DNA from: an uncultured Haloferula sp. | GTDB lineage: Bacteria; Verrucomicrobiota; Verrucomicrobiae; Verrucomicrobiales; Akkermansiaceae | Assembly: GCA_946481625.1 (NCBI GenBank) | Contig: CAMLOZ010000137.1 | Span: forward strand, 1 to 7,871 | Reading direction: 5' to 3' | Length of the DNA: 7,871 bases | Part shown: piece after piece, positions 1-6,481 of the stretch | Numbering within the stretch: position 1 is the stretch's first letter | Layout of the letters: every line of letters starts with the position of its first letter | Program-made: the position numbers and the translations under genes | Notes under the pieces: generated by a model | Seen by the model: the letters and a program-made list of their open reading frames with translations, nothing else | The model's database searches: none | Told to the model about the DNA's origin: nothing

Positions 1-498
1 TTCAACATCAACGTGACCGGTTCCTACTTCGTGGCCGATGAGGCGGCAAAGACTTGGAAGGAGCAAGGCCTCAAGGGCAACCTCGTCCTCACCACCAGCG
101 CGAACGCTGCGGTGGCGAAGAAGGGCAGCCTCGCCTACGACACCTCGAAGGCCGCGGCCAACCACCTCGTCCGTGAGCTTGCCATCGAGCTCGCACCGCT
201 GGTGCGGGTCAATGGCGTGGCTCCCGCGACCGTGGTGCAGGGTTCCGCCATGTTCCCGCGCGACCGCGTCATCGGCTCGCTCGCGAAATACAACATCCCC
301 TACACGGACGATGAGGCCACGGAGTCACTGGTCGGGAAGCTCGCTCAATTCTATGCCGACCGCACACTGACCAAGGCCCCGATTACTCCGGCGGATCAGG
401 CGGAGGCGTATTTCCTGCTGGTGACAAGCCGCCTTAGTAAAACGACCGGCCAGGTGATCACCGTGGACGGTGGCCTGCACGAGGCGTTCTTGCGCTGA
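1..498 (+). CDS. Short-chain dehydrogenase domain, likely C-terminus of bifunctional rhamnulose-1-phosphate aldolase/dehydrogenase (5' partial)
   Basis: The frame is open from base 1, so the gene starts left of the window; 165 residues and a TGA stop are visible. They form the second half of a Rossmann-fold short-chain dehydrogenase: an N-V-T-G segment at visible residues 4-7, the catalytic Ser at 33, and the YxxxK motif (Tyr46, Lys50) exactly 13 residues later. A 'GQVITVDGGL' segment near the end is the usual SDR C-terminal strand. The ending EAFLR and the long helical part before it match what I recall of the fused rhamnulose-1-phosphate aldolase/alcohol dehydrogenase family (about 680-700 residues), where this domain would oxidise lactaldehyde made by the aldolase half. 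The SDR fold is certain. The rhamnose assignment is by recognition only, because the aldolase half is outside the window. An intrinsic terminator follows 28 bases after the stop, so this gene ends its transcript. Confidence 0.8.
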   Translation, partial: FNINVTGSYFVADEAAKTWKEQGLKGNLVLTTSANAAVAKKGSLAYDTSKAAANHLVRELAIELAPLVRVNGVAPATVVQGSAMFPRDRVIGSLAKYNIPYTDDEATESLVGKLAQFYADRTLTKAPITPADQAEAYFLLVTSRLSKTTGQVITVDGGLHEAFLR

Positions 499-526
499 GG
501 TGCCGACTGTAAGTATTGGCTCATCC

Positions 527-564
527 GGTCGCGTTTTGCTTGTGCGAGACGCGGCCCTTTTGTT
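527..564 (+). terminator. Intrinsic terminator after the dehydrogenase gene
   Basis: Arms 527-539 and 544-556 pair over 13 uninterrupted positions, three of them G-U, closing a UUGU tetraloop. The 3' arm is followed by C, then TTTT (558-561), then GTT. It lies 28 bases past the stop of the dehydrogenase gene and points the same way, which is the classic layout of a Rho-independent terminator. The U-run is short and interrupted by one G, so efficiency is uncertain. Confidence 0.75.
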
Positions 565-583
565 GCGGGGCTGCGGGAACCGC

Positions 584-815
584 GTGCCTTTGTGTTTTGC
601 CATCCTTGTTTCGGCATGTCCGTTCCTCCGGGCCAAGATGCGGGAGTTCGAGGACGCCAGCGGCCGCAAGCTGCAAGCCGTGGTGTTGGACGTGGTTCAG
701 AGAGATCGACAAGAGCTACCTGAAACGCTGGCAGGAAGATCAGGCGAAGGCTCAAAAGACCAAGTTGTCGGACGAAGCGGAGGGAAATCCAGCTCTCGGG
801 CCAGTTCGATCATAG
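584..815 (+). pseudogene. Remnant of an SHD1-type (SLA1 homology domain 1-like) small protein gene
   Basis: Two protein-like pieces lie close together in different frames. From 638, one frame reads MREFEDASGRKLQAVVLDV, which resembles the opening of SHD1-type domains of PVC bacteria (R-x-F, D-x-x-G-R-x-[IL]-x-A-x-[VL]-[VL]-x-V). From about 704, another frame reads EIDKSYLKRWQEDQAKAQ, which resembles the domain's usual ending (x-x-D-x-x-Y-L-x-x-W), and it continues to a TAG at 813-815. The 25 or so residues of central strands (the V-x-L-x-x-D-G part) are missing and the frame changes between the halves. The simplest reading is an internal deletion that broke the gene. Before the first piece the same frame has a hydrophobic run (from GTG at 584) that could be a decayed signal peptide. 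No ribosome-binding site or promoter is evident, and the stretch follows a terminator. This is pattern recognition from short motifs, so confidence is moderate. Confidence 0.4.
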
Positions 816-854
816 CGGAGAGGCAGGTTTGGCTAGTCCCTTGGTGGCGGCACG

Positions 855-883
855 AAAAAGCACCGGCCCTTGCGGACCGGTGC
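855..883 (-). terminator. Intrinsic terminator of the porin gene
   Basis: Read on the minus strand, a 7-bp perfect stem (arms 877-883 and 860-866, GCACCGG/CCGGTGC) has one mismatch and two further G-C pairs above it, closing a 4-base loop. TTTTT (complement of 855-859) follows directly. It lies 28 bases beyond the porin stop codon in the correct orientation. Nothing comparable is seen for the plus strand here. Confidence 0.8.
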
Positions 884-910
884 CCAACCGGGATGCAGCT
901 ATGAAAGCGA

Positions 911-2215
911 TTAGAAGGAAGAGCGGAAGCCGACGAGCCAGGTGAGCGCGTCCACATCCTCATCGCCCACGTTTGGAGTCGTGAGATTGGCATACTCCGC
1001 ACCGGCCTGGATCTTCAGGTTGTCCCCGCAGATCAGGTAGTTCATGCCCGCGTAAACGGTGTGCAACTCGTCGCCGCGGCCGCCGTTGACGATGTTCGGG
1101 TTGCCGCCGCCGCCGTAATTGGTGGCGCGCACGTAGCGGCTGTTCATGTGGATGCCTTGGGCTTCCTCGGCACCGGCGTAAGCGTATTGGACCACCGCTT
1201 GCAGCTTGGCCGGGACGATCCAGTAGTAGGGGGTCGCCACGAAGCCCCAGAAGTTGCCGCGGCGGGCGGCATTTGCCTGCATCTCAGAGCCGCCGTTGTC
1301 GCCGAGGAAACCTTCCACGTTGATGCCGCCGGCGCCGATCGCGTATTCGGCGGAAAGGGTGGTCGCCCAGCGGTAGTCGAGCAGCGAGTCCTCGTTGGCG
1401 AGCCGTTCGTCGGCGTTGTTGTAGAGAAATTCCCAACCGAAACGCAGATCGTCGGTCGCGGAGTAGATCAGCTCCGCGTTGTACATAAGAGCGTCATTGT
1501 AGCCACCCCAGCCTTCGACGTTGCCGGAATCCACGCCAAACTCGTCGGTACCTTCGTCGGTGCTGTAAATGCCGGCGATCGCGTTCCACGGGCCTTTCAC
1601 GGCGTTCACGAAAAGACCGGTGGGGCGCGCGCTCTGGTAGAGCTTGTTGGAGATCGCCGAGCGTTCGACGGTGAGCAGCGCGTTCGAGGAGGTGCGGGCT
1701 TCGAGGCCGCCGTGCCACTTGATGCGGCCGTAGTTGAAGGTCAGTGCGTCGAGGCCGGTCAGGCTGAAGGCCTTGAGCGCGTCGAAGGTGAAGTAGGATT
1801 CGTCGAAGTCGATGTAGTCGTATTCGAGGTCGCCGCCGTTGAAGCGCTGGTCTTCCACCAGGTTCACCACCCCCTTGTAGGAGAAGTAATTGAAAAAGCC
1901 GATCTTGGCCCCGAGGCGGAAGCGGCGGACGTCCGTGTAATCCTCGCTGAAGTCCTGCCCGTTGGTGCCCTCACCGTCCACGTAGGCAGCCTGCCAGTGG
2001 TAGCGGCCATCGAAGGCGAGGCTTTGGACTACGGGATTTTCCGGGAGCTTGACCGTGCCGGGTTTGCTGGACAACCAGGAGCAAAAGTCGAAGTCCGAGA
2101 ACATCGAGCCGCTTTCGGCGGGCGCGGGTTCGACCGGGGGTTCACCGGCGTAGGCCAGACTGGAGAAACCGCAGGCGAGCGCCAGGGTCTGCAAACGGAT
2201 GGTGTGGTGTTTCAT
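911..2215 (-). CDS. Phosphate-selective porin (OprP/OprO-type) outer-membrane protein
   Basis: A 434-residue protein. Residues 1-23 form a Sec signal peptide: basic start, hydrophobic LALACGFSSLAYA, likely cleavage after AYA. The Cys inside it is not in a good lipobox. The mature part is rich in aromatic and Gly residues in short alternating stretches typical of beta strands (e.g. RRFRLGAKIGFF near 90, LDALTFNYGRIKWHGG near 155-170). It ends TWLVGFRSSF, with the terminal Phe used by the BAM complex for outer-membrane insertion. Length and style fit the phosphate-selective porin O/P family (16-stranded trimeric barrels), where a basic ladder guides phosphate. The gene is divergent from pstSCAB and shares its upstream region, which strongly supports a role in phosphate entry; true substrate preference cannot be read from sequence. 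A Pho-box-like repeat at 2285-2302 faces it. The start is the only ATG placing the signal peptide correctly, but no Shine-Dalgarno sequence precedes it. A general porin selective for another anion is the alternative. Confidence 0.8.
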   Translation of the reverse strand: MKHHTIRLQTLALACGFSSLAYAGEPPVEPAPAESGSMFSDFDFCSWLSSKPGTVKLPENPVVQSLAFDGRYHWQAAYVDGEGTNGQDFSEDYTDVRRFRLGAKIGFFNYFSYKGVVNLVEDQRFNGGDLEYDYIDFDESYFTFDALKAFSLTGLDALTFNYGRIKWHGGLEARTSSNALLTVERSAISNKLYQSARPTGLFVNAVKGPWNAIAGIYSTDEGTDEFGVDSGNVEGWGGYNDALMYNAELIYSATDDLRFGWEFLYNNADERLANEDSLLDYRWATTLSAEYAIGAGGINVEGFLGDNGGSEMQANAARRGNFWGFVATPYYWIVPAKLQAVVQYAYAGAEEAQGIHMNSRYVRATNYGGGGNPNIVNGGRGDELHTVYAGMNYLICGDNLKIQAGAEYANLTTPNVGDEDVDALTWLVGFRSSF

Positions 2216-2284
2216 GGATGTAGTAAGACAAGGCGGGCCAGTGCTTGGAATAGCCTGCGTCTCGGCGCCGGAAATCCAGCGAAT

Positions 2285-2302
2285 GTGACGGTGATGTGAC
2301 AG
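2285..2302 (-). promoter_or_regulatory. Pho-box-like direct repeat facing the porin gene
   Basis: On the minus strand the bases read CTGTCAC-ATCA-CCGTCAC: two 7-base repeats differing at one position, with an 11-base period. The enterobacterial PhoB box is two CTGTCA(T/C) repeats separated by four bases, so spacing, orientation and nearly all repeat bases agree. It lies about 70 bases upstream of the porin start. PhoB normally binds such a box in place of a -35 element; I could not pick a convincing -10 in the GC-rich stretch downstream. The PhoB identity is inferred from similarity and gene content. Confidence 0.55.
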
Positions 2303-2307
2303 AATCC

Positions 2308-2328
2308 GAGTGTGACACTCCCGTCACA
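2308..2328. promoter_or_regulatory. GTGAC/GTCAC inverted repeat, possible operator
   Basis: TGTGAC (2311-2316) and GTCACA (2323-2328) are perfect inverted repeats with a 6-base spacer. An overlapping palindrome has arms 2308-2313 and 2315-2320 around a single central G. The half-sites are the same word as in the neighbouring Pho-box-like repeat, so this probably extends the same regulator-binding region, possibly serving the plus-strand pst promoter. The exact regulator is not determined. Confidence 0.4.
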
Positions 2329-2401
2329 TTGATTTCCGAGGTTCGGATTATTGATTTTTAAAAGGTTAGGATAGCATCCGCCGCGGCATGGGCCCGGGTT
2401 T

Positions 2402-2443
2402 CGTGACAAACCCGTCACAAAGACCCGGTGGACCTTTGTGACG
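2402..2443. promoter_or_regulatory. Second GTGAC/GTCAC repeat cluster upstream of pstS
   Basis: Three half-sites lie here: GTGAC (2403-2407), GTCACA (2414-2419) and TGTGAC (2437-2442). The first two repeat the GTGAC-N6-GTCAC layout seen at 2312-2327. The second and third are part of a longer perfect inverted repeat, arms 2413-2422 and 2434-2443 (10 bp) with an 11-base spacer. No U-run follows on either strand, so it is not a terminator. It ends about 57 bases before the pstS start. It could be a regulator operator at the pstS promoter or, if transcription starts upstream, a leader hairpin. Confidence 0.4.
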
Positions 2444-2500
2444 ATGCTGGCATCCATGCCGTCGAGCGTCGCCTGCGGCGCGGAAATCCATCATCACACC

Positions 2501-3313
2501 ATGCGCAATACCATTCGATTCACCGCCGCCAGCCTGTTCGCGGGAGCCATGCTCGCCGCCACCGCCGGCGCGCAGACCATCAGCATCAAGGGCTCGGATA
2601 CCCTCGGTGCCAAGCTTGTCCCGCAGCTTGCCGAGAGCTTCCAGTCGAAGAATCCGGGCGTGAAGTTCGAGATTGCCGCCGAAGGTTCCTCGACCGCTTT
2701 CCCCGCGCTTGCCAACGGCACCGCTCACATCGGCATGTCTTCCCGCAAGGCGAAGCCAGAGGAACTCACGGCCGCCCGCGCCAAGGGGATCAAGCTCAAG
2801 GAGGTGATCGTTTGCCACGACATGATCGTTGTCGTCGTCAACAAGTCCAACAAGATCAAGGAACTCAAGAAGGATCAGGTGGCCAAGATCTTCACTGGCG
2901 CGGTGAAAGATTGGAGTGAGGTCGGCGGTGCTCCCGGGACGATCTCCATCTACACCCGCAACACGGCCTCGGGTACCTACAAGGACTGGCAGTCCCTTGC
3001 CATGGGCGGGAAGGACTATCCCGCCACCTCCCAGAAAATGGCAGGAAACGAGCAAATTGCCCAGGAAGTGGCCAAGAATAAGAACGGCATCGGGTATGTC
3101 GGTCTCGCCTACTCGAAGACGAGCGGTATCAGCCCCGTGAAGATCGACGGAGTCGAACCGGTGGCGGCAAACGCGAAGAAGTTCGTCTATAGCCGCGCTT
3201 GCTACTTCTATGTGCCGGAGAATGCGGACGCGATGACGAAGGCCTTCGTGGAATTCGCCACCAGCGCGGAGGGCCAGAAGATCGCCGAGCGGATCGGATT
3301 CGTGCCGAACTGA
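2501..3313 (+). CDS. pstS: Phosphate ABC transporter, periplasmic phosphate-binding protein PstS
   Basis: A 270-residue protein that captures inorganic phosphate in the periplasm and delivers it to PstCA. The start at 2501 gives a clean Sec signal peptide (MRNTIRF, hydrophobic core, cleavage after AGA near residue 24). An in-frame GTG at 2438 would put 21 polar residues before it and lies inside the operator repeats, so I reject it. Family motifs for phosphate contacts are present: GSDT at 31-34, EGSST at 61-65, MSSR at 79-82, and Arg153 followed by SGT at 157-159 in TRNTASGT, matching the RNSASGT-type loop of known PstS proteins. The segment VAKIFTGAVKDWSEVGG at 127-143 is also typical. The length is shorter than E. 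coli PstS (about 346) but normal for the compact group. First gene of pstSCAB; a strong hairpin follows. Only a weak GGAAA, about 14 bases upstream, could act as ribosome-binding site. Identity is clear. Confidence 0.93.
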   Translation: MRNTIRFTAASLFAGAMLAATAGAQTISIKGSDTLGAKLVPQLAESFQSKNPGVKFEIAAEGSSTAFPALANGTAHIGMSSRKAKPEELTAARAKGIKLKEVIVCHDMIVVVVNKSNKIKELKKDQVAKIFTGAVKDWSEVGGAPGTISIYTRNTASGTYKDWQSLAMGGKDYPATSQKMAGNEQIAQEVAKNKNGIGYVGLAYSKTSGISPVKIDGVEPVAANAKKFVYSRACYFYVPENADAMTKAFVEFATSAEGQKIAERIGFVPN

Positions 3314-3338
3314 GCGGGTCGACTGACAATTTCGACAC

Positions 3339-3373
3339 GCAATCCCGGCGCGGGGAAGCCCCGCCGGGATTGC
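3339..3373 (+). promoter_or_regulatory. Strong hairpin between pstS and pstC
   Basis: Arms 3339-3350 and 3362-3373 form a perfect 12-bp stem, extended inside by three more G-C pairs around one bulged base to a GAAG loop. No U-run follows (next bases CATTTCC), so it is not a canonical terminator. In a 103-base gap inside an operon, such a structure is likely to protect the pstS transcript end or to attenuate read-through, giving more PstS than permease; that role is inferred from other pst operons. Confidence 0.6.
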
Positions 3374-3416
3374 CATTTCCACGACAGGCCTTCACGTTCG
3401 CTTCTGTTCGTCGCGC

Positions 3417-5360
3417 ATGCCTGACACCCCTACCTCCACGCAAGTCCCTGGTGGTCACCCCTTCCGCCGGAAAGGCCGCGGTACGGATGGCCTCTTCAAG
3501 GCGTTTTTCGCCGGGAATGCCGGTCTGACCATCATTATCCTGATCCTGATCATCGTCTTCCTCGTGAAGGAAGGCGCGGGCTTCTTTCCGAAATACCGCG
3601 AGGAACTGGAACTCTACCGGAAGGCCGGGCTGGAATTCGTGGATATCCCGCGCAAGGACTCGAAGGCGCACGAGCAGATGACCTCGCTGCTCAACCGCGC
3701 CTATTATGCCCAGGTCAATGCCGCTTGCCGTACCGAGTTCCTCCGTTCCGCGGAAGCGACGGCGGTGGTGAGCTACGTCAATGAAGCCGTGACCCCGGCC
3801 CAGAGCGCGTTGCTACGCGTGAAGGAAAATGCCGGTGAAAACGGGATTCCCAAGGATCTTCAAGAGGTCCTGACCGCGAAATACCAAGCGTTGCTGGCGG
3901 ATGCCCTGGCGGGCAAACCGGGCGAGGGGATTCCTCCCACGCCCCACCTCTCGAAGGAGGAACGCGAGGGACTTCTCAAAGCTCTGGCGGCCCGCGATCC
4001 GCTTTCAACCGACGATCCGCCGCAGATTGCCGAGATCGACGAACAGCTTTCGGCCAAGCAGGCAGCGGCCGGGGAACCCATGGCGGATTTCCGGGCGGCC
4101 ATTGACGCGTTCGCCGAGGCTTCGGGGGCGCTCGACACACTCGTTTCGGAAACCGGCGACGTGGTGAAGGCGACCAAGGAAGGTGCGACTCTTCACGAGA
4201 TCGAGGTGGCCCGCCGCGAAACGCTTCTCGATGCTGCGGCGAAGGCCAAGACCCCGGAGGCAAGGGCGGAATTGGAAGAGGACGCCGTCGCTTCCGTGAC
4301 CACGCAGCCGGTGGACTTCACAACGGCCATGGCCCCCGTTCTGGCCCGCTTGCCGGAGTTCCGCGAGGCGAACGCGGCATTGTCCAAGGCCACCGAGGAG
4401 GTGCTGCCAAAGCTTCCCGGCAAGCTGGGGGACGAGAAGGCGGAGCGCTACCTGTCCGCATTCCGCAAGGCGGCTCCGGAGTATTCCAAGGAATTGGGCG
4501 ACACCGTCGCCAAGATGGAGGCGTGGAAGCTCGACGCACCGGTCGGGCTCGGTTCGACCATCATGGGCTTCATCACCGGCAAGGACTGGATCACCGGGGG
4601 TGAATGGCAGGACTTCTACGGCATCGTGCCCCTCTTCGTCGGCTCGCTGCTCATCGCCTTGATCGCACTGGCACTTGCCATCCCCCTCGGCGTGGGCGCG
4701 GCGATCTACACCAACCAGCTCGCCGGCCGCCGCGAGCAGAATTTCATCAAGCCGACCATCGAGTTCCTTCAGGCGATCCCGTCGGTGGTGCTCGGCTTCC
4801 TCGGCATTGCGGTGCTCGGGACCCTGCTCCAGGAGACCTCGATGAAGGATTCCTTTTCCTGGGTGCCCGGCTTCCCGATCCAGCAGCGCCTGAACATGTT
4901 CACCGCGGGCTGCCTGCTCGGCCTCATGGCGATCCCCACGATCTTCAGCCTTTCTGAGGATGCGCTGAACAACGTGCCTTCCGCATATGCGGAAGCCTCG
5001 GACGCGCTCGGGGCTTCGAAGCTGCAGACGATCTTCCGCGTGGTGCTGCCCGCCGCGGTTTCGGGGATCCTGGCCGCCGTTCTGTTAGGACTCGGGCGCG
5101 TGATCGGCGAGACGATGGTGGTGCTGCTGGTCGCTGGTAACCGGATCGAGATTCCCGACTTCACCGAAGGCCTCGGCGTCTTCTTCCAGCCGGCCCACAC
5201 GCTCACCGGGATCATTGCCCAGGAGTTGGGCGAGGTTCCCTTCGGCAGCGTCCACTACCGCGCGCTCTTCGTGGTCGGCATGGTCCTTTTCGCGATCGTG
5301 CTGGCAATCAACTGGACCGCGCAACGCATCCTCCACAAATTCCGCTCCGCCCACGACTGA
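3417..5360 (+). CDS. pstC: Phosphate ABC transporter permease PstC with a large periplasmic insertion
   Basis: One of two inner-membrane permeases forming the phosphate channel. At 647 residues it is about twice the usual 300-330. Residues 1-34 are a basic cytoplasmic tail and 35-51 the first membrane helix (LTIIILILIIVFLV). Residues about 57-376 are a hydrophilic segment rich in Ala, Glu and Lys, predicted mostly helical. The normal permease core then resumes: WQDFYGIVPLFVGS at 397-410, a helix ending in AIPLGVGAAIY near 421-431, the EAA loop that contacts PstB (EASDALGASKLQTIFRVVLP, 526-545) and GRVIGETM at 560-567, then the last helices. An N-in orientation places the insertion in the periplasm, where PstS docks. 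The reading frame is open throughout, so the insert is coding and not an assembly break. No Shine-Dalgarno precedes the ATG. The stop overlaps the pstA start (TGATG), indicating translational coupling. Confidence 0.9.
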   Translation: MPDTPTSTQVPGGHPFRRKGRGTDGLFKAFFAGNAGLTIIILILIIVFLVKEGAGFFPKYREELELYRKAGLEFVDIPRKDSKAHEQMTSLLNRAYYAQVNAACRTEFLRSAEATAVVSYVNEAVTPAQSALLRVKENAGENGIPKDLQEVLTAKYQALLADALAGKPGEGIPPTPHLSKEEREGLLKALAARDPLSTDDPPQIAEIDEQLSAKQAAAGEPMADFRAAIDAFAEASGALDTLVSETGDVVKATKEGATLHEIEVARRETLLDAAAKAKTPEARAELEEDAVASVTTQPVDFTTAMAPVLARLPEFREANAALSKATEEVLPKLPGKLGDEKAERYLSAFRKAAPEYSKELGDTVAKMEAWKLDAPVGLGSTIMGFITGKDWITGGEWQDFYGIVPLFVGSLLIALIALALAIPLGVGAAIYTNQLAGRREQNFIKPTIEFLQAIPSVVLGFLGIAVLGTLLQETSMKDSFSWVPGFPIQQRLNMFTAGCLLGLMAIPTIFSLSEDALNNVPSAYAEASDALGASKLQTIFRVVLPAAVSGILAAVLLGLGRVIGETMVVLLVAGNRIEIPDFTEGLGVFFQPAHTLTGIIAQELGEVPFGSVHYRALFVVGMVLFAIVLAINWTAQRILHKFRSAHD

Positions 5361-6481
5361 TGGACAATCCCGAACAACTCATTCGCAAAGGCGTCCACCA
5401 CGACGGGCTCAAGCAGGGCGCGGTGAAGGGCTTCCTCGGCGGCCTCACCTGGGGCATCGTGCTGATCGCACTGCTGATCTTCGGGCGCATTTGCTGGGAT
5501 GGCATTCCCGCCCTCACCAAGCCGGAATTCCCTTACCTCGACATCGGCTTCTTGACCGAGAAAACGCAGACCCTGCATGTCTTTGACGACGCGACGGGCA
5601 CCCGGCACAGCATTCCGGCGAAGGAATACCATGCCTGGGTGGATCAGCATGGTTCGGACGCCGTTTTCAACGAACAAACGTACGCCTACTCGGGTGGTGG
5701 CATCGCCGGTCCGATCGTGGGCACCGCGTTGCTCACCCTGTTGAGCATCGTGCTGGCGCTCTTCTTCGGCGTGGCGGCGGCGATTTATCTCAGCGAATAT
5801 GCGAAGCAGGGGAAGTTCATCAATCTGGTGCGCCTCGCCATCCTGAACCTCGCGGGCGTGCCCTCGATCGTCTTCGGCCTCTTCGGCTTCGCGGTCTTCG
5901 TGCTGGCCGCGCCGGTCTTCACGGATACCCCGACCGACCGCAGCCTGTTTGCCATTCCGCTCGGGTTCACCTGGCTGAGCTTCCAAGGCTGGAACTCTTC
6001 CTTGCTGGCCGGCTCCGCCACCTTGGCGTGCATGATCCTGCCGGTGATCATCACCGCTTCGGAGGAATCGCTGAAGGCGGTACCGCAGGGTTTCCGGGAG
6101 GCCTCGCTGGCGCTCGGCGCGACCCAATGGCACACCATTCGCAAGTGCGTGCTGCCCTTCGCCACGCCGGGCATCCTGACCTCCTCGGTGCTGTCGCTCG
6201 CGCGCGCGGCGGGTGAGACGGCACCGATCATGTTCACCGCGGCCGTGGCGGCGAAGGATGACCTTCCCTGGGAAGGCCTCTCGAATCCCTTCGGCGTGCT
6301 GCAGAGCCAGGTGCAGGCGCTGCCCTATCACATCTACACGTTGGCGGCGCGCATCCCCACCTCCGACTACACGCAGCGTGCGCAGTATGGTTCGGTCTTC
6401 GTCTTCCTGATGATGATCTTCCTGTTCTCCGCCGTGTCCATCGTTCTCCGTCACCGCGTCCGTTCGAAGCTCAAATGGTAA
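5360..6481 (+). CDS. pstA: Phosphate ABC transporter permease PstA with an extended first periplasmic loop
   Basis: The partner permease of PstC, 373 residues against about 280-300 in most bacteria. The first membrane helix is near 29-43. The loop to about 112 contains roughly 35-40 extra polar residues (around 67-108, including [21 protein letters not shown]). The conserved core begins at [11 protein letters not shown] (112-122) and continues with [13 protein letters not shown] (135-147) and [15 protein letters not shown] (162-176). The EAA loop for PstB contact is [20 protein letters not shown] (246-265), followed by [10 protein letters not shown] (281-290) and LPYHIYTLA (321-329), a typical PstA signature. 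The start overlaps the pstC stop by one base, and the end overlaps the pstB start by seven bases. The extra loop sits at the same topological position as the PstC insertion. Identity is clear; the function of the extra loop is unknown. Confidence 0.92.
   Translation: MDNPEQLIRKGVHHDGLKQGAVKGFLGGLTWGIVLIALLIFGRICWDGIPALTKPEFPYLDIGFLTEKTQTLHVFDDATGTRHSIPAKEYHAWVDQHGSDAVFNEQTYAYSGGGIAGPIVGTALLTLLSIVLALFFGVAAAIYLSEYAKQGKFINLVRLAILNLAGVPSIVFGLFGFAVFVLAAPVFTDTPTDRSLFAIPLGFTWLSFQGWNSSLLAGSATLACMILPVIITASEESLKAVPQGFREASLALGATQWHTIRKCVLPFATPGILTSSVLSLARAAGETAPIMFTAAVAAKDDLPWEGLSNPFGVLQSQVQALPYHIYTLAARIPTSDYTQRAQYGSVFVFLMMIFLFSAVSIVLRHRVRSKLKW

Noticed and set aside
1061..2299. A 412-codon open frame on the plus strand opposite the porin gene
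   Set aside because: It is antisense to a clear porin with a signal peptide and terminal Phe. Its translation is monotonous in Val, Ala, Gly and Glu, as expected for the shadow of a GC-rich gene.
2311..2328. CRP/FNR-type operator (TGTGA...TCACA)
   Set aside because: The half-sites match, but they are separated by 8 bases instead of the 6 of a CRP site, and the adjacent 11-base direct repeats with phosphate genes fit a Pho box better.
2351..2377. Sigma-70-like promoter for pstS (TTGATT, 15 bases, TAGCAT)
   Set aside because: The spacer is short and the -10 has only four of six matches; in an AT-richer patch this can arise by chance, so I do not list it as a feature.
2438..2500. Upstream in-frame GTG start for pstS
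   Set aside because: It would add 21 residues ahead of a complete signal peptide and begins inside the 10-bp inverted repeat; the ATG at 2501 is the natural start.
2366..3382. A long minus-strand open frame opposite pstS
   Set aside because: PstS on the plus strand has all family motifs. The antisense product shows no recognisable domain and runs through the promoter region.
3585..4545. PstC insertion as a separate fused gene or an assembly artefact
   Set aside because: The frame is continuous, composition and codon use match the flanking permease, and there is no internal start with a separate domain boundary; it reads as a genuine internal loop.
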